A stretch of 64,000 bases of DNA from Lota lota (lineage: Eukaryota; Chordata; Actinopteri; Gadiformes; Lotidae), in NCBI GenBank assembly GCA_026745465.1, contig JACYXH010000090.1, positions 181,001-245,000 of the forward strand, given 5' to 3'. Positions 26,558 to 40,552 of this stretch are shown here, one piece after another (position 1 is the stretch's first letter; the number at the start of each line of letters is the position of its first letter). The translations under genes and the position numbers were made by a program. The notes under the pieces are model-generated. The model was not told the origin of the DNA, did not search any database, and worked only from the letters and a program-made list of their open reading frames with translations.

Positions 26558-27944
26558 GTCTAGTTAGGGCTTGTACCGTTCTAACCTTTGTTTCACTATG
26601 AATTGCAATCTAGCCTTAGCTGGGCAGCAATTCATTTACACGGCCATGGCCTTCTCTTCACTCTTTCCAAATCCAATTGGACGTAAAGCGAAAACATTGT
26701 AATCTGAGAATAATCTGTGCAGATTTCGGTTCATCTAAAATAAATGTGACAGTAGCGTTTGATACAGGTAGCAAGGCCGCCTGGATAATGCAGGTACCGA
26801 GTCGGGAAATGTCTTCTCTTCCCTTTTTATCTTTGTGTTAACATGGATAATGAAGGAGCTGGGTCCTTATGTTTTTAAGTAAGTCCAGTTGAATCGATTC
26901 TTGTTGATTCCCCGTAGACAGTTGTTGGCATCATAATATGAAAATCAGATCCAAACAAACTCCCTGTCTGAGTGAACCCCAAACAGCGGAACAAAATCAT
27001 ATCCTCGGTAGTGGATAGATCTCTCTGCACCACGTAGTCGGAGTTACCCACACTAGTGCATCAATTCCATCAAAGGTATTTTTGAGCATCCCTCTAAATA
27101 TCTCTCTTCAAACTGCTTTATTTTATTCTCTTCTCCACAACCATCTTTTTCCCCCTGTCTTTGATTTATACATAAAAAAGACACAAACAGACTCCCAAAC
27201 ACACAGCAGCATATGGGCTCACATGTGCTGAGACAGTAGAACTAGCTTTGACTGTCATTTATGGGGGTTACGTGATCCCGGTCACATGATGGCAGGGTTT
27301 TTCCCCCGTACCCTATAGAATTGCATGACCATAAATTACATGACAAGAGGAGAGATCTCTTTCGGCTGGAAGCCAACAGGTTGTGTGTATCTGCGTGTAT
27401 GTAGTAGTGTGTACCCATAAGGACAGGTGCAATGTATTTAACCACTGTCAGTGTGCACTGCATTCTCTTTCTGCTATGCTGTATCTCTACTATATCACAC
27501 GCTGTCAAAGCTCATGCCTGCACATCTGTGTGTGTGTGTGTGTGTGTGTGTACAGCCCTTCGTAAAGACTGATTCCCATGATCTGCATTTCTCACACTCC
27601 CTTCCAGCAGGCAGGTTGATATTGACGGCATAAACCAGTGATGCTCATACTGAATATCAAAGCTGTTGGCAGGGCATGAAGTAGGGACCAACAGGGAACC
27701 ACATGTCAGAAAGGTGGCTGTGAGAAGGGATCCATGGGGACATGATGTTTCACCGTGCAGTGATGTATCGGTGTAAATGTGCATACATCGTGCATACATC
27801 GCGTTTTTTTTTTGTGTGTGTGGAGGGGGGATGTCATGTTGAATGTCGTACTTCCTACTCATGTGACATGTGAAAACAACAATATGAACATATAATTCAT
27901 AAGTAGTTCATTGCTCTTTTCGAATAGTGAGTGTATTTATTCAT

Positions 27945-28035
27945 AATGATGGATGGATGGATGGATGGGTAGGTGGGTGGGTGGGTGGGTGGGTGGGTGG
28001 GTGGATGGATGGATAGATAGATGGATAGATACATG
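27945..28035. repeat. (GGAT)n/(GGGT)n tetranucleotide array
   Basis: Tandem ggat units pass into seven or so gggt units and back to ggat/agat. Looser GATA/GATG repeats continue to about 28100. This is a compound tetranucleotide repeat that has drifted. Confidence 0.9.
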
Positions 28036-28583
28036 GGTGGAAAAATAGATGTATAGATGGATTGCTGGATAAAGAGAGGACAGATGGATAGATAGTGGAA
28101 TAGATAAGAGATAGCTGGAGAGCTGGAATGTCTAAACACCACAGACTTGCTTGGCTTGTGGAGCGGCGTTGGTGCACCCTAGGGTGATGCGGTCTATTTA
28201 TAGAACTACAGGGTCTAGCCATGCTCAGGAGAGAGAGAGAGAGAGATTGATTTGGTGAAGCACCAGCACTAAGTGTGTGGCATCCATACTGACAGGAAGG
28301 GTGTGTGTGAGGTAGAGAGAGATAGAGACCCTTGTGGAACACTGGCTCGCATACAACGCTGCATGCCTCCAATCATGCAGTATAACCATCATCAATGTGG
28401 CGTCAACAGCAGACCATTTTATTGAGGGAATTTATCTTGTGTGAGAAGCGCCAGTTTTCTCCGTCCCACATGGAAATGTCCTCCATTTAATAAAAACAGA
28501 ACTAAAACAAAAAAACATGTGGACCTGTAAGGATTTAATCTGCCAGCAGGGAGTTCAAAATATCTAGGAAGTAAGAGCACGGA

Positions 28584-28688
<105 letters not shown>

Positions 28689-31462
28689 ACACACGTACAC
28701 ACGTACGTACACACACACATATATGTACAGCCACATACAGACAAACGGAAAGTGGGAGAAAAAATGGCATTGGAATTCTTGAAATATGCATGAGGAGCTC
28801 AGATTCACCACGGTAAATGCATTTTCCATCCACTCCTCAGTGCTGTTGTATGTATATTTAATGGCCTCCCCTTCTGGGAGGTTCCAGGGCCCCCATCTGC
28901 AGACCCCAGCCATGGGAGTCCTGAGCTGCTGTGGACCACTTAATGGAGCCAACTGGTTCAAACCTGGAACCTTCTCCTGTGTGTGTGTGGGTGGGTGTGG
29001 GTGTGCACACATGGTTGAGTGATTGTACAGTTGCATGTGTATTCATACAGTCTTATCCCCATGCATTCATGCAGTGCATTGCCCATTGCATCTTTCACAC
29101 ACCCAATATAATAACAACAATGATCAACTTAACCATGAAGACAACCCTCCATTGTTAGCCTATGTTGTCTAATCTTTGTTTACAAAGACATTGTGGAGTA
29201 AGAATGGGCCATGTGGGAAATTCACAAGACTTGATTTACACTGTAATGGGTTTCTTGAATATGGATTACATTGTTTTTGCTGTGTGTGGTCTTGATTAGT
29301 ATGCAAGTCACGACTTCACTTAAAACAGTGGTGCATAGAGTCTTGACTGTGTGTGTCCCACTGTGGTGCAGACACTCTGTGTGTGCTCGTGCGTGCATGC
29401 GTGCGAGTACAAAGGGTTTCAGAATTAGTAATCTGGACTCACAAATGATAAAACAATTCAACAAAGGCTACATACAGAAGGGTGCAAATGAAATGTGTGA
29501 GTGTAGTAGTAGGAGGCCAAGGCAACTGGTTGGGACCTCAGCTGCCGGGGGTGTTCAGTATGGGGTCTCTGTGGTACTGGGGGTCTGAGCCCTGGGGAGT
29601 GGGGAGGCGTGTGGGTGGTTTGTAGGTCACTCTAAGACCAGTGAGTCATCGGGCTGAAGCTGCAGGTTGAACTGCATCCCATTTAATGGCAATTTTCATT
29701 TGAAATGCTTTTTGACAATGAAAGCGGTGGTGCATTTATTGTCCAGACTGAGTCAATCAATCCTTCATCGTATTTCCCTATTCAATGTGAAACTATTAAT
29801 ATTCTCTTACTGGATAAAATAAATTGACATTCCCAATCGCATCGAATTTCCGAAATAGTAATGTTGATATATACACAAATATAGCACTATCTATCTAAGC
29901 GATCCATCAGACATGTAGCCCCTGTCAGTGCTACAGTGAAAGCATACATTTTTCCTCAAATAGATATGCCCTGTGTTAGCGAGGTGGCTATGCCGCATGG
30001 TATTCATTAAGGCTCTTTTCCTTCTCTGGTGCTGAAAACGTAATGACAAAAGAAGCCTAATCTTTTTATTTCGTATTTAAATCAATAGAACAGAATCAGT
30101 TGATATCTGCTCAAATGAGTTGAAGGGCTTAAAGGACCCTACTTGAATTCGGATTGATAACACTTTTGAAAGATTTCCCCAAGCCTTTGTGAATAGCTGT
30201 ATAGATTGTATAATGTTTAATTAACTACCAACCAAGCTAAGAAGCTCCATTCATTCTATTCAAGTTGAAAACCTGTGGAAAGACTCTTCTCAGCTCTTTT
30301 AATAATGTAATTGTGAGCTATGAGTAATCTGTCCACATGAAAACTAGGTCAAAAGGTAATGGGTGCTTAATTTCTTCATTACTTGTCTATAAGAGATGGT
30401 CCACAATGGATGATTATTTACCACTACCCATTATCTCTCTGTTTTTCTTCATTTCATTGGCCCAAACATATCTGTGGCTGCCTCTGATTGGACACTATTT
30501 CTTGGCCACATCCTTTTAAAGACCGATCCTCCTTTTGCCTGCAATGCTCGCTGCTCCTTCACCCTGGTAGAGTAGGAAGTGGATGGTTGTGATCCTGCCA
30601 CTGGGAAATCAGCACCACTGCTACTGGACAGCTCCTGTAACAGTCCAGACAGACCCGCAAGGCATGCGAGACGGGCTTGAATGTCATTCAGTACACTTAA
30701 ACAGTACAACACACAGCAGTTTAACTGAGCACATCTGAGAATACAGTCTTTGTGTTTGTTCTATTGGTTGTAATAAGTTCAGATAATGTCATTTGACAAC
30801 ATTCAATACCCCCTTTTTGACCAGAGATGGCGGTCACTGAGTATTGAATGCTATTCCCCAAAGCTTTGGTTCTCATGGTATGTTGATAATCCAGGACATG
30901 TTTTGTTCATTCATCAGAGAACAAAAAACCAACTGCAAATCAAGTTATGGTAAAAAAAACTGAAGCAGCATTCTATAATATATCTGGATGGTATCCCTGT
31001 GATGCTGAAACATCCCTGCGCATTAAGGGAACCATTCACAAGGTGTTGGAATAGTAAAGTCATGAAAGCGTGCCCCTCCACTCTCCTGTGGGCTTTGTGA
31101 AACTGGGGTAAACCTCTGTGGGGAAGCCAGGGGAGGGAATCCTGCTCTGCTGTAGCCACATCGGCTGACAGAGACACCCTTGAGCAAGGAGTTAATCCCT
31201 TGTGCAACATAGTGCCAAAATCCAAAAGAGTGCGTTAAGCCAGGATGCGTTTGTGTGCGTGCCCTTGCACCAACTATACTGTGCGTGTACACCTTTGTAC
31301 TTGTGTTCACCCCAGTGTCTCCTGAGAAGCGAGGTAGATAAAGACCCTTTTCTTCAAACCTCTCACGGCTCAAACAATAAACGTAGTCAGCGTTTTCCTT
31401 TACCTCGGCCATGGAGTTTGAGGCAGTTATTCATTAACTAAACATCGGACCAACGACATAAT

Positions 31463-31492
<30 letters not shown>
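31463..31492. repeat. G30 homopolymer
   Basis: Thirty consecutive G in intron 1, 300 bp upstream of exon 2. A second run of 23 G lies at 31686-31708, only 84 bp before the exon 2 acceptor. Confidence 0.95.
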
Positions 31493-31494
<2 letters not shown>

Positions 31495-31792
31495 GCCTGA
31501 GTGAAAGCATAAACAATGAGGTGCGAAGCACACTGAGTTAGCTGATAAATTAAACGTGTTTTATGTGACGTGTTATATAATATGACGGCCGGTAAAAAAT
31601 ATTGCACGGTTTTAACATCAGAGCTCTGGTCCAAATAGACCTAGTAAGCAGAATTAGAAGAAAATGCTTATTCATCAGAAGGGGAGGGGGGGGGGGGGGG
31701 GGGGGGGGACGACGACATAAATTCCGTCTTGGAAAAAGAAAGTGACATCATTTCAGTGTATCCCATTTTCTCCCTTTATATTTGTGTTGCAG

Positions 31793-31890
31793 ACGGTGCG
31801 CCACGGCTTCCCCTATCAGCCCACGGCTCTGGCCTTCGACCCCGTGCAGAAGATTGTGGCCATCGGATCCCGAACCGGAGGCGTACGGAT
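31793..31890 (+). CDS. STXBP5L: Tomosyn-2, coding exon 2 (start of WD40 propeller)
   Basis: The 98-bp exon encodes residues 56-87 plus two bases of a split codon. It reads TVRHGFPYQPTALAFDPVQK then IVAIGSRTGGVR, the first beta-propeller segment of tomosyns and very close to the vertebrate sequence. The acceptor (tatttgtgttgcag) has a strong pyrimidine tract, and the frame joins exon 1 without a shift. The exon ends ...CGG AT before gtatcc, expected to pair with an exon 3 base to give Ile followed by LGRPG. The donor gtatcctttg is poor at positions +4 to +6. Exon 3 was not found before the end of the window. Confidence 0.93.
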
Positions 31891-32408
31891 GTATCCTTTG
31901 CTTCCACGCTTTCCAACGCCCCTCCCCCCCCCCTCCCTCCCTCACTTCCTTACTCCTATCTTTCTGTCCCCCCTCCTCCCCATGCCGGCGCTTCTGTCTC
32001 CCCATCCCCACCCCCACCCCCCCAATGTCCTGTCACAGAGGTAAGACACATCTGAGCTCAGCCCTCCCTTCCCAGGGAAGACATCAAGACACAAGCTGTC
32101 ATAGTTCCCCCCAAGAGTGCTCTGTGACTTAAGCGGGAGGTGCTGTTGAAAGATTGCATCAGCAGCAATAGCGGTACCAGGAAGCACAATGAGAACGATA
32201 CTAGCCAGTCAGCTATGGTGTCTTGTATATCTGTAAGCTAGCTGGTTGGGGATTGAGTTAGCGCCGTAGTAGAGGAAGTGCTCCGTACCTGTCTGTCTCT
32301 TTGCTCATCTCACCTGTCCTGTTACTCTCCCTCTTTAATGAATTACCTGATCGTGAAGTTCAGGCTTGTGGAAGGATCCGTGAGGGATTCAGCTCCAGTA
32401 TTATGCAG

Positions 32409-32418
32409 CACACACACA

Positions 32419-32511
<93 letters not shown>
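32409..32511. repeat. (CA)n microsatellite, about 100 bp
   Basis: CA array with one TA interruption near 32424. Confidence 0.97.
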
Positions 32512-32513
<2 letters not shown>

Positions 32514-32786
32514 TGAAGTGATTTCTTTCTTGTTCTCTGACTGTCTCTGATGCATAGAGCCTTTTGATCCACTGCTGCTACTCAGTCTCTCCTCGCTCTC
32601 TCTCTCCCCTGTTCAGTTTCCCTTTCATTTCATCATTCTGCCTCTCCTTCGTCCTTCACCCTCTCATTCAGAACGATCGGGGGGCTCCTCCTGGGCCCCC
32701 ATGGCAGCTGCCAGTAATCTTCTATCCCATGCCCTGTCTTTCTTTAGGTTTATCTTTTTACACACCCACACACGGGCGCACATACA

Positions 32787-33074
<288 letters not shown>

Positions 33075-33495
33075 CACACGCCTCAGAGAGCAGTCATCCT
33101 TGTCTTTTTAACCAGGTCATCGCTTCCAAGCCACCAGGCGTCTCCAGTAGCTCCATCAGTATAGATGTCCTCCACCACCAGCATCACCCTAGATTAACCC
33201 TACACCGCCACATTGTCTCCGTGCTTCTGCTCCATCCAGTATGGAGGACTTAAGGCGGTAGCAAGCCTCTCAATTTCTCTTCTGTCAGCTATGTCTGGTC
33301 TGGGAATATAGAGTGTGCTGCTGCTTGCTGTACCAGCACACAGAGCCTTGGAAGAAATATATATTTTGTTCCTGTAAAGAAACCCGTATTGATTCTCGGG
33401 GAGCTCCCAAGTTAAATATTCAGATGCCACTATTGATTGGCTGCGTTGTTCGGTGTGGGTGTGGACTGCTGTGGGAGTCCATGTAGGTTCATTAC

Positions 33496-33530
33496 TGTGT
33501 GTGTGCGTGTGCGTGTGCGTGTGCGTGTGC
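33496..33530. repeat. (GTGTGC)n hexanucleotide repeat
   Basis: Four to five gtgtgc units after a short GT tract. Confidence 0.85.
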
Positions 33531-33959
33531 CCCTGTTAAATTGTGTGTGTTCATCTGCAAGTGAAGGAATGATCAATATATGTGCTCAATAAATCTCAGA
33601 ACCAAATCCCCCTTATGCAAAGAGTTGTACTTTATTCAAGGCTTTCTATCGAAGGAAAAGCCACTCCTTTTTGGTTATCCCTGTTGACGTAGCTAGCAGG
33701 CTTTAAGAAATAGACAATGAGTGGGCCAGTTGGGCCAATTAACATGTTTTTAATTACTGACAAATATTTACTGACACCTACACTTTTTTTCTTGTCGATG
33801 CAGCCATTTTGTGTTGCTTCACTCCCCAAATTAAAGATCAAAACTTCAACTTGAACTGTGTGTGCGTGTGCGTGTGCGCGTGCGTGCACGTGGGTATGTG
33901 TGTATTTGACACGAGGACTAGTAGGAGTGACTGGGAAATCACTCCAATCACAAGGGATT

Positions 33960-34235
33960 TTGGAATGGAAGGAATGGAAACAGAGGTGGAGGAGATGGGA
34001 AGACAGGATGGAAGATAGTAAGGATGGAAATACGGAAAGAAAGAATGGAAGGAAAGTAATGAACAAAATAAGGAAAGAAAGAGGAAGGAAAAAAGGAAAG
34101 GAAGTATGAAGGAAAGAAGGAGGGCTGGAAGTAGGAAAGGAAGGATATGAAGGAAGGAAGGTCTGAAGAAAGGCGCAATAGGAAGTAAGTGGGAGAGAAG
34201 GTAACCAACCAAGGAAGGAAGGCAGTAAGGAAACA
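33960..34235. repeat. Purine-rich GGAA/GAAG region
   Basis: About 270 bp with irregular ggaa, gaaag and aaggaagg units, almost free of C on the + strand. It behaves as a degenerate GAAG-type low-complexity tract. Open frames on the minus strand (Phe/Leu/Pro/Ser-rich) are its translation. Confidence 0.75.
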
Positions 34236-34726
34236 TTAAAAACAGCAGTAGAACAGGATCGACTGTACTAAAAAGTGGACTGGGGAAAATGCTTACGAGG
34301 AACAACTCTTGGGGAGCACTGATGCATTCAAACAAGTCAAACTGACAGAGCTAGAAAACGACTCACTAAGCCCAGGATGTGTTTAGGTAGTAAACACAAG
34401 CGCCCCTCTGTCCCCCGTGGTTGTCAGGGGGAGACCAGGTCGCTGTGGTGTCTGTTTGGTGGATACTAGTTGTGGTCGCATCCCACTGACCCACATCATC
34501 ATCACATCATGCTGGCTCTCCGTCGCCAGCCCAGCGGAAAGCGATGAGGCCTCGGGCAAAGACGGTGGTGGATGGTGCATAGAGTGATGAGGTCAGCAGA
34601 GGGAGGGGCTGGTGGATGGTGGCTGGCGCAGCAGGCTGGCACCAGGGCACTCTGCAGTGGGTGCTCAGAGTCCACCCCATCCCTGCTCACTGATGCATCA
34701 CCCGAGTGTGTTGAGAGAATATATTT

Positions 34727-35117
<391 letters not shown>

Positions 35118-37564
35118 GCACATGGACACACACATTGGCAATCGTTTTTCATTTCTCGCTGTGATCAGGGGCTGGTTTTTCCTCTCATCTGTGCACGCGC
35201 CCACATGTGTGTGTGTGTGTAGACTACCTCTACCTTTGCGCGGCCGCGCTGTGTAGCCAAAGTGAATCCCTTTTCAATAAAGGCCTCTGGTAATGGAATC
35301 GCAGGCACGCCTGACAGACAGTCACTTCTCATCACAGTCCATCAGCACACACACACTGCATGGCCCAAACAAGATGGTCAGACAGGAGTGAGAGTGAGGA
35401 GAGAGACAGTGTGGAAGAGAGGATGAGAGAATATGAAAGAGGGCCTATACAAAATATAGATGGAATGAAAGGACAGGCAGATTAACTAGTCAATACAGCT
35501 CGATTGTTCTGTATCCACTTGTCTATCCATCTATCTTTTGATCAATCAATCGATGAAAATTGATACCCAACAAGCGATCGTCAGATAGATATATAAACAT
35601 GACAGTGAAATAGCATCATAACTATTGACACTATAACGTCAATTCCTAATATCCCAGGATGCCTCTCCCTTTCACACTCTCTCTGTCTCAGTCTCTCGCT
35701 CTATATTGACTTCTGCGCCCATGCACTACCTCTTTGAACAAGCCATGACTCCAAGGGTGTCTTTGCCCAGTCTACATGCTAGCTAAATAGTGAGCTAGCA
35801 TTCATTCACTCACTCCCTCTCACACACGCAGTGAAGTAAAGTGAACGGCAAAAAGTTGTTTTTATATGTCGCTGTGCAAGAAGTAACTGTGTGCTAATAC
35901 CATTGACCTAGAATAAAATAGGCCAGACAGACAGCTTATAGTGCAATCGTATGCTAACGGCTGTCTTTGCAGTTTTGTAGTCTTATAATTATGTTCAGCA
36001 AGTGTGACAATCTCTGACTTCTCATTGTCATCCTTTCTTCAGTGTGTTTTCACTTCCACGTGTGATCATTTGCCCATCCAATTGTCTCCAAGTAAGTCAG
36101 CTCTGACATCAGCATCTATCTGTCTTCATGTACTATTTAATAACACAATTCTGGGAAATATTGCTTAGGATTGTGTTCTGCAATTGATAGTCATGAGACG
36201 CTACAACCTACAGAAGCAGCGTAAGGGTTTGGCTTCTTGACACTGCGGCTTATACTTAATTTCTACTTGCTGCAAAAAAATGTGAGACTGACCTTTTCAA
36301 AGGTTTAGCAAGTTGAGTCAAATGGTGCAGCGTGTGCTTCAACATATGACCCAGCTGCATTAGAAGGCCATTATGTGGCTTAAATTAAGAACGCGGTTCA
36401 AGTTATTCATAGCCTGATACATTTCCGTACATCGTGTGAGCACCATGTGAGACTTATGAAAGGGATGGAATAGGTCGAATAAGAACATGATTTCAAAGAC
36501 TGCCTTTGGAGTGCTATTAAATGCTGTGGATGGAAAGAGGGCCTAAAGGAAAAGTTCAGGTGCCTAAAGGAAAGTGTTTAAGGTTCTTGTGTTTGACAAG
36601 AAAGTCAATGATGCCGTCATCAAATCTAGAATTTATGTGCTTGCATGTTTCAAAAAAGTAAGAAGGTAAGTAACACATCATCCCAGATTGTTAGTGACTA
36701 CCACTGTGGCTCTCAATGTCTTTGCTAACAGTTGCATAACATAACACATCCCGATCCTCTTAGTTACTACAGGAAGAGTTCACCGATGCTAAGATTAGCA
36801 ACTAGCACGGGTGTGTTTGTCTGTTTTCACAACTGCATGTGTATGTGCTGCAACATTAGCTTAGCCCTGCGCAACTGACACACCCACACCCCCTATCACA
36901 TACACTTTTTGTGATGGACTTTTGATCAGCCTAATCAGCATGCTTCTCTTGTATCCACAACACTCTGCTTCACCTTGCGATGGTCGATCAAGGCAGCAGC
37001 TGGTTGTATGTTGTGATTTGCTATCGCGCCGGTATGTGGGGTCAATATTGCGCTAATGGCTGAACAGAAAAACCCTGTCGCAGATATCGGTGTCAACAGA
37101 AACGGCAACAGATGAGTCACGTGTAACATATTCACTGTGGTCACACCATGTCATTTGCTGCGTCGATGGTGTGAGCGTGCCTCCCAACATATTGAATGTT
37201 TCTGCGCACAGCGGGGCTGATTCTGTGGGTTCTGCCACAAACTCCCATGAGCAATGGAATCGCGGGTCCATTTGAGAAGCGCTGTGCATCTTTCTGCGCT
37301 CTGCATAGGAATAGGATAGGATAGGAGCAGAGCAATGATGGAACTCTAGATGAAAGTGAACCAGCGGAGTAACCAGCAGGGAATATAGCATGCGGCAATG
37401 AGATTCACTGACAGGAATGAAAGGCACCGTGGCAGGCTACGACCAACACCCGAAGACAGCGAGCCAAGCCATTCATTTGCAGGAGGCCTACATATCCTTC
37501 ATCTATTGTGGAAGAGAAACCCATCCTTACGGAGTTAGCTTTCATGTTCTGCCCTTGTTCACAC

Positions 37565-37665
37565 TTACTAAGTATGGATACTAAGCACAGACGGTTACTT
37601 AGCATGGTAGCATACTTAGCATGAAAGGGTTCTCGGCATGGTAGGGTACTTGGCATGGTTACTAT
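37565..37665. repeat. Degenerate short tandem repeat (ttagcatggta-like)
   Basis: Versions of acttagcatggta recur four to five times (gttacttagcatggtagcatacttagcatga..., then ggcatggtagggtacttggcatggtt) with drifting spacing. It is an old, decayed minisatellite. Confidence 0.55.
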
Positions 37666-38419
37666 GGTTACGAAGCCTATCCTGGGTAGGTAATGGATAC
37701 AATGATAGTCTCTCAGCGCTACACAGGCCCATTTCAGTTGTTTTTTTTACAAACTAGTGTGTCTTGTCTGTCTGGGGTTCTGATACCCCTTTTTACTCTT
37801 GGGAAAGGGTGAACCCCCAACCTACTGACGTGTGTTTAACTGCCTTCTCAGCTTTGATGGGAAAGCTGTATAGTAGACTTTAATGTAGACTTTGACTTTT
37901 GTATTATACAGTATAATTACAGCAAGACACACAGGTGAGGACGATAAGCAGGACAGTGGCCTTTGCTCGCCTCCGTGATTAGTCTACACAGATCCACCCT
38001 TTTGTTTTTTAATGTGTGTTCATTAATGCAAATCTCAGCTCTTCTCTAGTGTTAATCGTGTCCTCAGCCGCATGCCTGGGGCTCCATTCCCCCCCCCCCC
38101 CCCAGCCCTCCGGGCTCATTCAGATGGCGCTCCGCACGGAGGTGGCTTGCCCTGGCCCCTCTATGGATCTCCAATAATGAAACCAAGAGAGAGATAGAAT
38201 GTCCGACTGATATCCCAACACTATTTTCTCCGTCCCCACCAACTGTTTTCTTCTGTTCTTTTTTGGAACTTTCATAGATCCTGAACCTTGCTATCATTTC
38301 ATCTCTCTATCTGTATATCTGTCTGTCTAGCTCTCTATTTCTCTGTTATCTATCTGATATATCCATCTATCTCTCTCTCTCATTCTCTCTCTAGAATCAG
38401 TTCAGCTGGAAAACACAGC

Positions 38420-38445
38420 GGGGGGGGGGGGGGGGGGGGGGGGGG
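38420..38445. repeat. G26 homopolymer
   Basis: Twenty-six consecutive G. A C15 run lies at 38089-38103. Confidence 0.95.
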
Positions 38446-38563
38446 CATGTCATGCCAGAATGAATTAGCATCTATTAGCATCATAACCCTCTCCTGTCAC
38501 ATCCTGTGCGTTGTCTCTCTGTCAAACTACCATGGAGTCCTCATTCTCTGTTCGTATGCACAC

Positions 38564-38635
38564 ATAATAATAATAATAATTAGTTACATTTATAGGTCCT
38601 TTTTTCAAGGCACTGCAAGCCCTTGACATAGTGAG
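38564..38635. repeat. Dispersed-element tail with (AAT)n
   Basis: (AAT)n is followed by tacatttataggtccttttt-caaggcactgcaag, resembling the common fish repeat tail of the form atttatatagcgcttttcaaggcac. Family not assigned. Confidence 0.35.
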
Positions 38636-39340
38636 CGTGTGTGTAATGTATCATTTTATGTCACACATAAAACGACATACATAACAGACGTCCGATTTCT
38701 TTTAAAACCCCAAAAATGCCTGACCCTTCTGCAACTGATTGTATGTTTGTGGGTGAGATTGTGGGTGTGGGTGTGTGTCTGTGTGCGAGTGCATTCATTT
38801 CAAGATGGACAACACAGACAACGGCCACGGAGGACAGCCTGACTAAAACACAGGGCTTTCAGCTGCTGCAAATGTAGGCCTAACTGCTTTTTCCAGCAAG
38901 TCACATGATGTGCGCGATGGTTATCTTAATGGAGGTGCTACAAAGGTTGCCATTGGTTTCCAGGGTTTATTGAATTACACGCTGCTGTTGTCCTTATCCA
39001 TACGCTTCCATCCCAAGTAATATTAACCGTTGGATTTATTTGATTCTTTCAAAGATGGGTTTAGTAGGGCAGGTGGGGCCGGACCCTACCGTTTTTGTGG
39101 CCAGCATAGGGGGCTACTGCCCTCCACACAGCCCATCTCCCCCAAGGCGTCCATCTCCACCATCCATCCTATAGGCTGGTGCGCCACGCGAGAAAGAGGA
39201 AAGGTCAGACAGCTATAAATAGTAACGCTGGGCAAATTCATGGGAGGGAGAAATTACCATTAAATGGATGGCTTCTGTGTTTGTGAGAGGACGGCTTGTA
39301 TTTGTGAGAGGAATGCTTGCAATGGACCAACCCTGTGTTT

Positions 39341-39400
39341 ATATAGCAAATATATATTTTGTGCCTTCACGGACAGGAGAGTGAAGACTGTCAACATGGT
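39341..39400 (-). mobile_element. Fragment of the SINE-like element at 34727
   Basis: tatatattttgtgccttcac-ggacaggagagtgaaga aligns with the start of the element at 34727-34790. No B box is present, so it is truncated. Confidence 0.4.
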
Positions 39401-40141
39401 ATGCCCCCTCATTTAGGTTTACAGGTCAGAAAGATCCCTGAAAGTGCTCCTCCAAATGTGTCGGTGTCTAAATTATTTTGCCTGAGCTCAGACAAGTAAC
39501 AAGTTCAGTGGTCAAAACCTCCCAAATCACACGCTAGTGAAAGGTTTTTGTAAGGACTCAAATAGAGTTTTACCATGTTTTACCATGGTCAGTCTACTGT
39601 GGGTTTTTCTTGAGGTCTTTGATTCCTCTTCACTTTCCATTTTGGATTTGAAAAGAATAATCAGAAAAATCTGTCAGGCAATCTATGTTCAAGGGTTTTC
39701 AAAAATAAATTAACATGTTTATATAATATATATTCTTGTCTGATTAAGAATCAGAGGATTGGTAGAAAGAACACACAGACAGACAGGCAGGCAGACAGAC
39801 AGATTATTTTCACACATACTACTCAGAGAAAGACAGCAGGCAAAGTGCTTCTCAGTAAAAATGCACTAAATCTCAGCGGTTTGAAAGAGAGCGAGAAAGA
39901 AGAAGGAGGATAATGGCTTTTTTTTATGAAAATGGGAAATGGCTGAGATTCAATAGCCACGGTTCCATGTTTTGTGGAGACGCCCACCCAGTCAGGCGAA
40001 AGGGCGCTTATGTTTTCCTAGCAGCAGTGGTCCTAATTATGCAGACAAGGCCAGCTTCACTGTTGGATTCAGCATGCATTTTGCTGCTATGGTTATTAAT
40101 CATTTAAAATAACCTGATTGGAATTGTTTTGTGCAGCTTTG

Positions 40142-40144
<3 letters not shown>

Positions 40145-40219
<75 letters not shown>
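40145..40219. repeat. (CT)n microsatellite, about 75 bp
   Basis: Perfect CT array. Confidence 0.98.
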
Positions 40220-40222
<3 letters not shown>

Positions 40223-40520
40223 CAGCCGTTCTTCTGTCTCAGCCTCCTTTAAAACTTTACTTAAGGGTGATCTATGTTAATGAAGATAAGTCTGGCTTGG
40301 ATGAATTGAGGTCGATCCATTCATCCCAGCATCATTTTAAACTGCAATGTTATTTACGAAATTGTAATTAGTTGCACTGCCAGTCCAATGTTACGAGAAA
40401 TCTCAATGTCTTTAATTAGATCTGATCACACGCCATAGAGAATTATAGAACGGATTATATACAGGCCTGTTGGCTTTGTATGAACAGACAGACACACACA
40501 CACACACACATGCTGTCTAT

Positions 40521-40552
40521 GCCGTGGCGCGTTGTTTAATGGACCAACCACT
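40521..40552 (+). repeat. Dispersed repeat core, copy 1
   Basis: A 32-bp segment starting gccgtggcgcgttg and ending aatggaccaaccact matches 46287-46318 at 30 of 32 positions. Both copies sit downstream of a (CA)n tract. A shorter match (caatggaccaaccctgtgt) lies at 39321-39339. Confidence 0.65.

Noticed and set aside
30800-30850. 10-bp inverted repeat cattcaatac/gtattgaatg around an agatggcgg YY1-like core
   Set aside because: Short, AT-rich arms; a match of this size is expected by chance in a window of this length.
33451-33490. Possible STXBP5L exon 3 (gtgtggactgctgtggg reads GVDCCG)
   Set aside because: The residues after Cys do not continue as the expected YCQHE block and there is no suitable acceptor in front.
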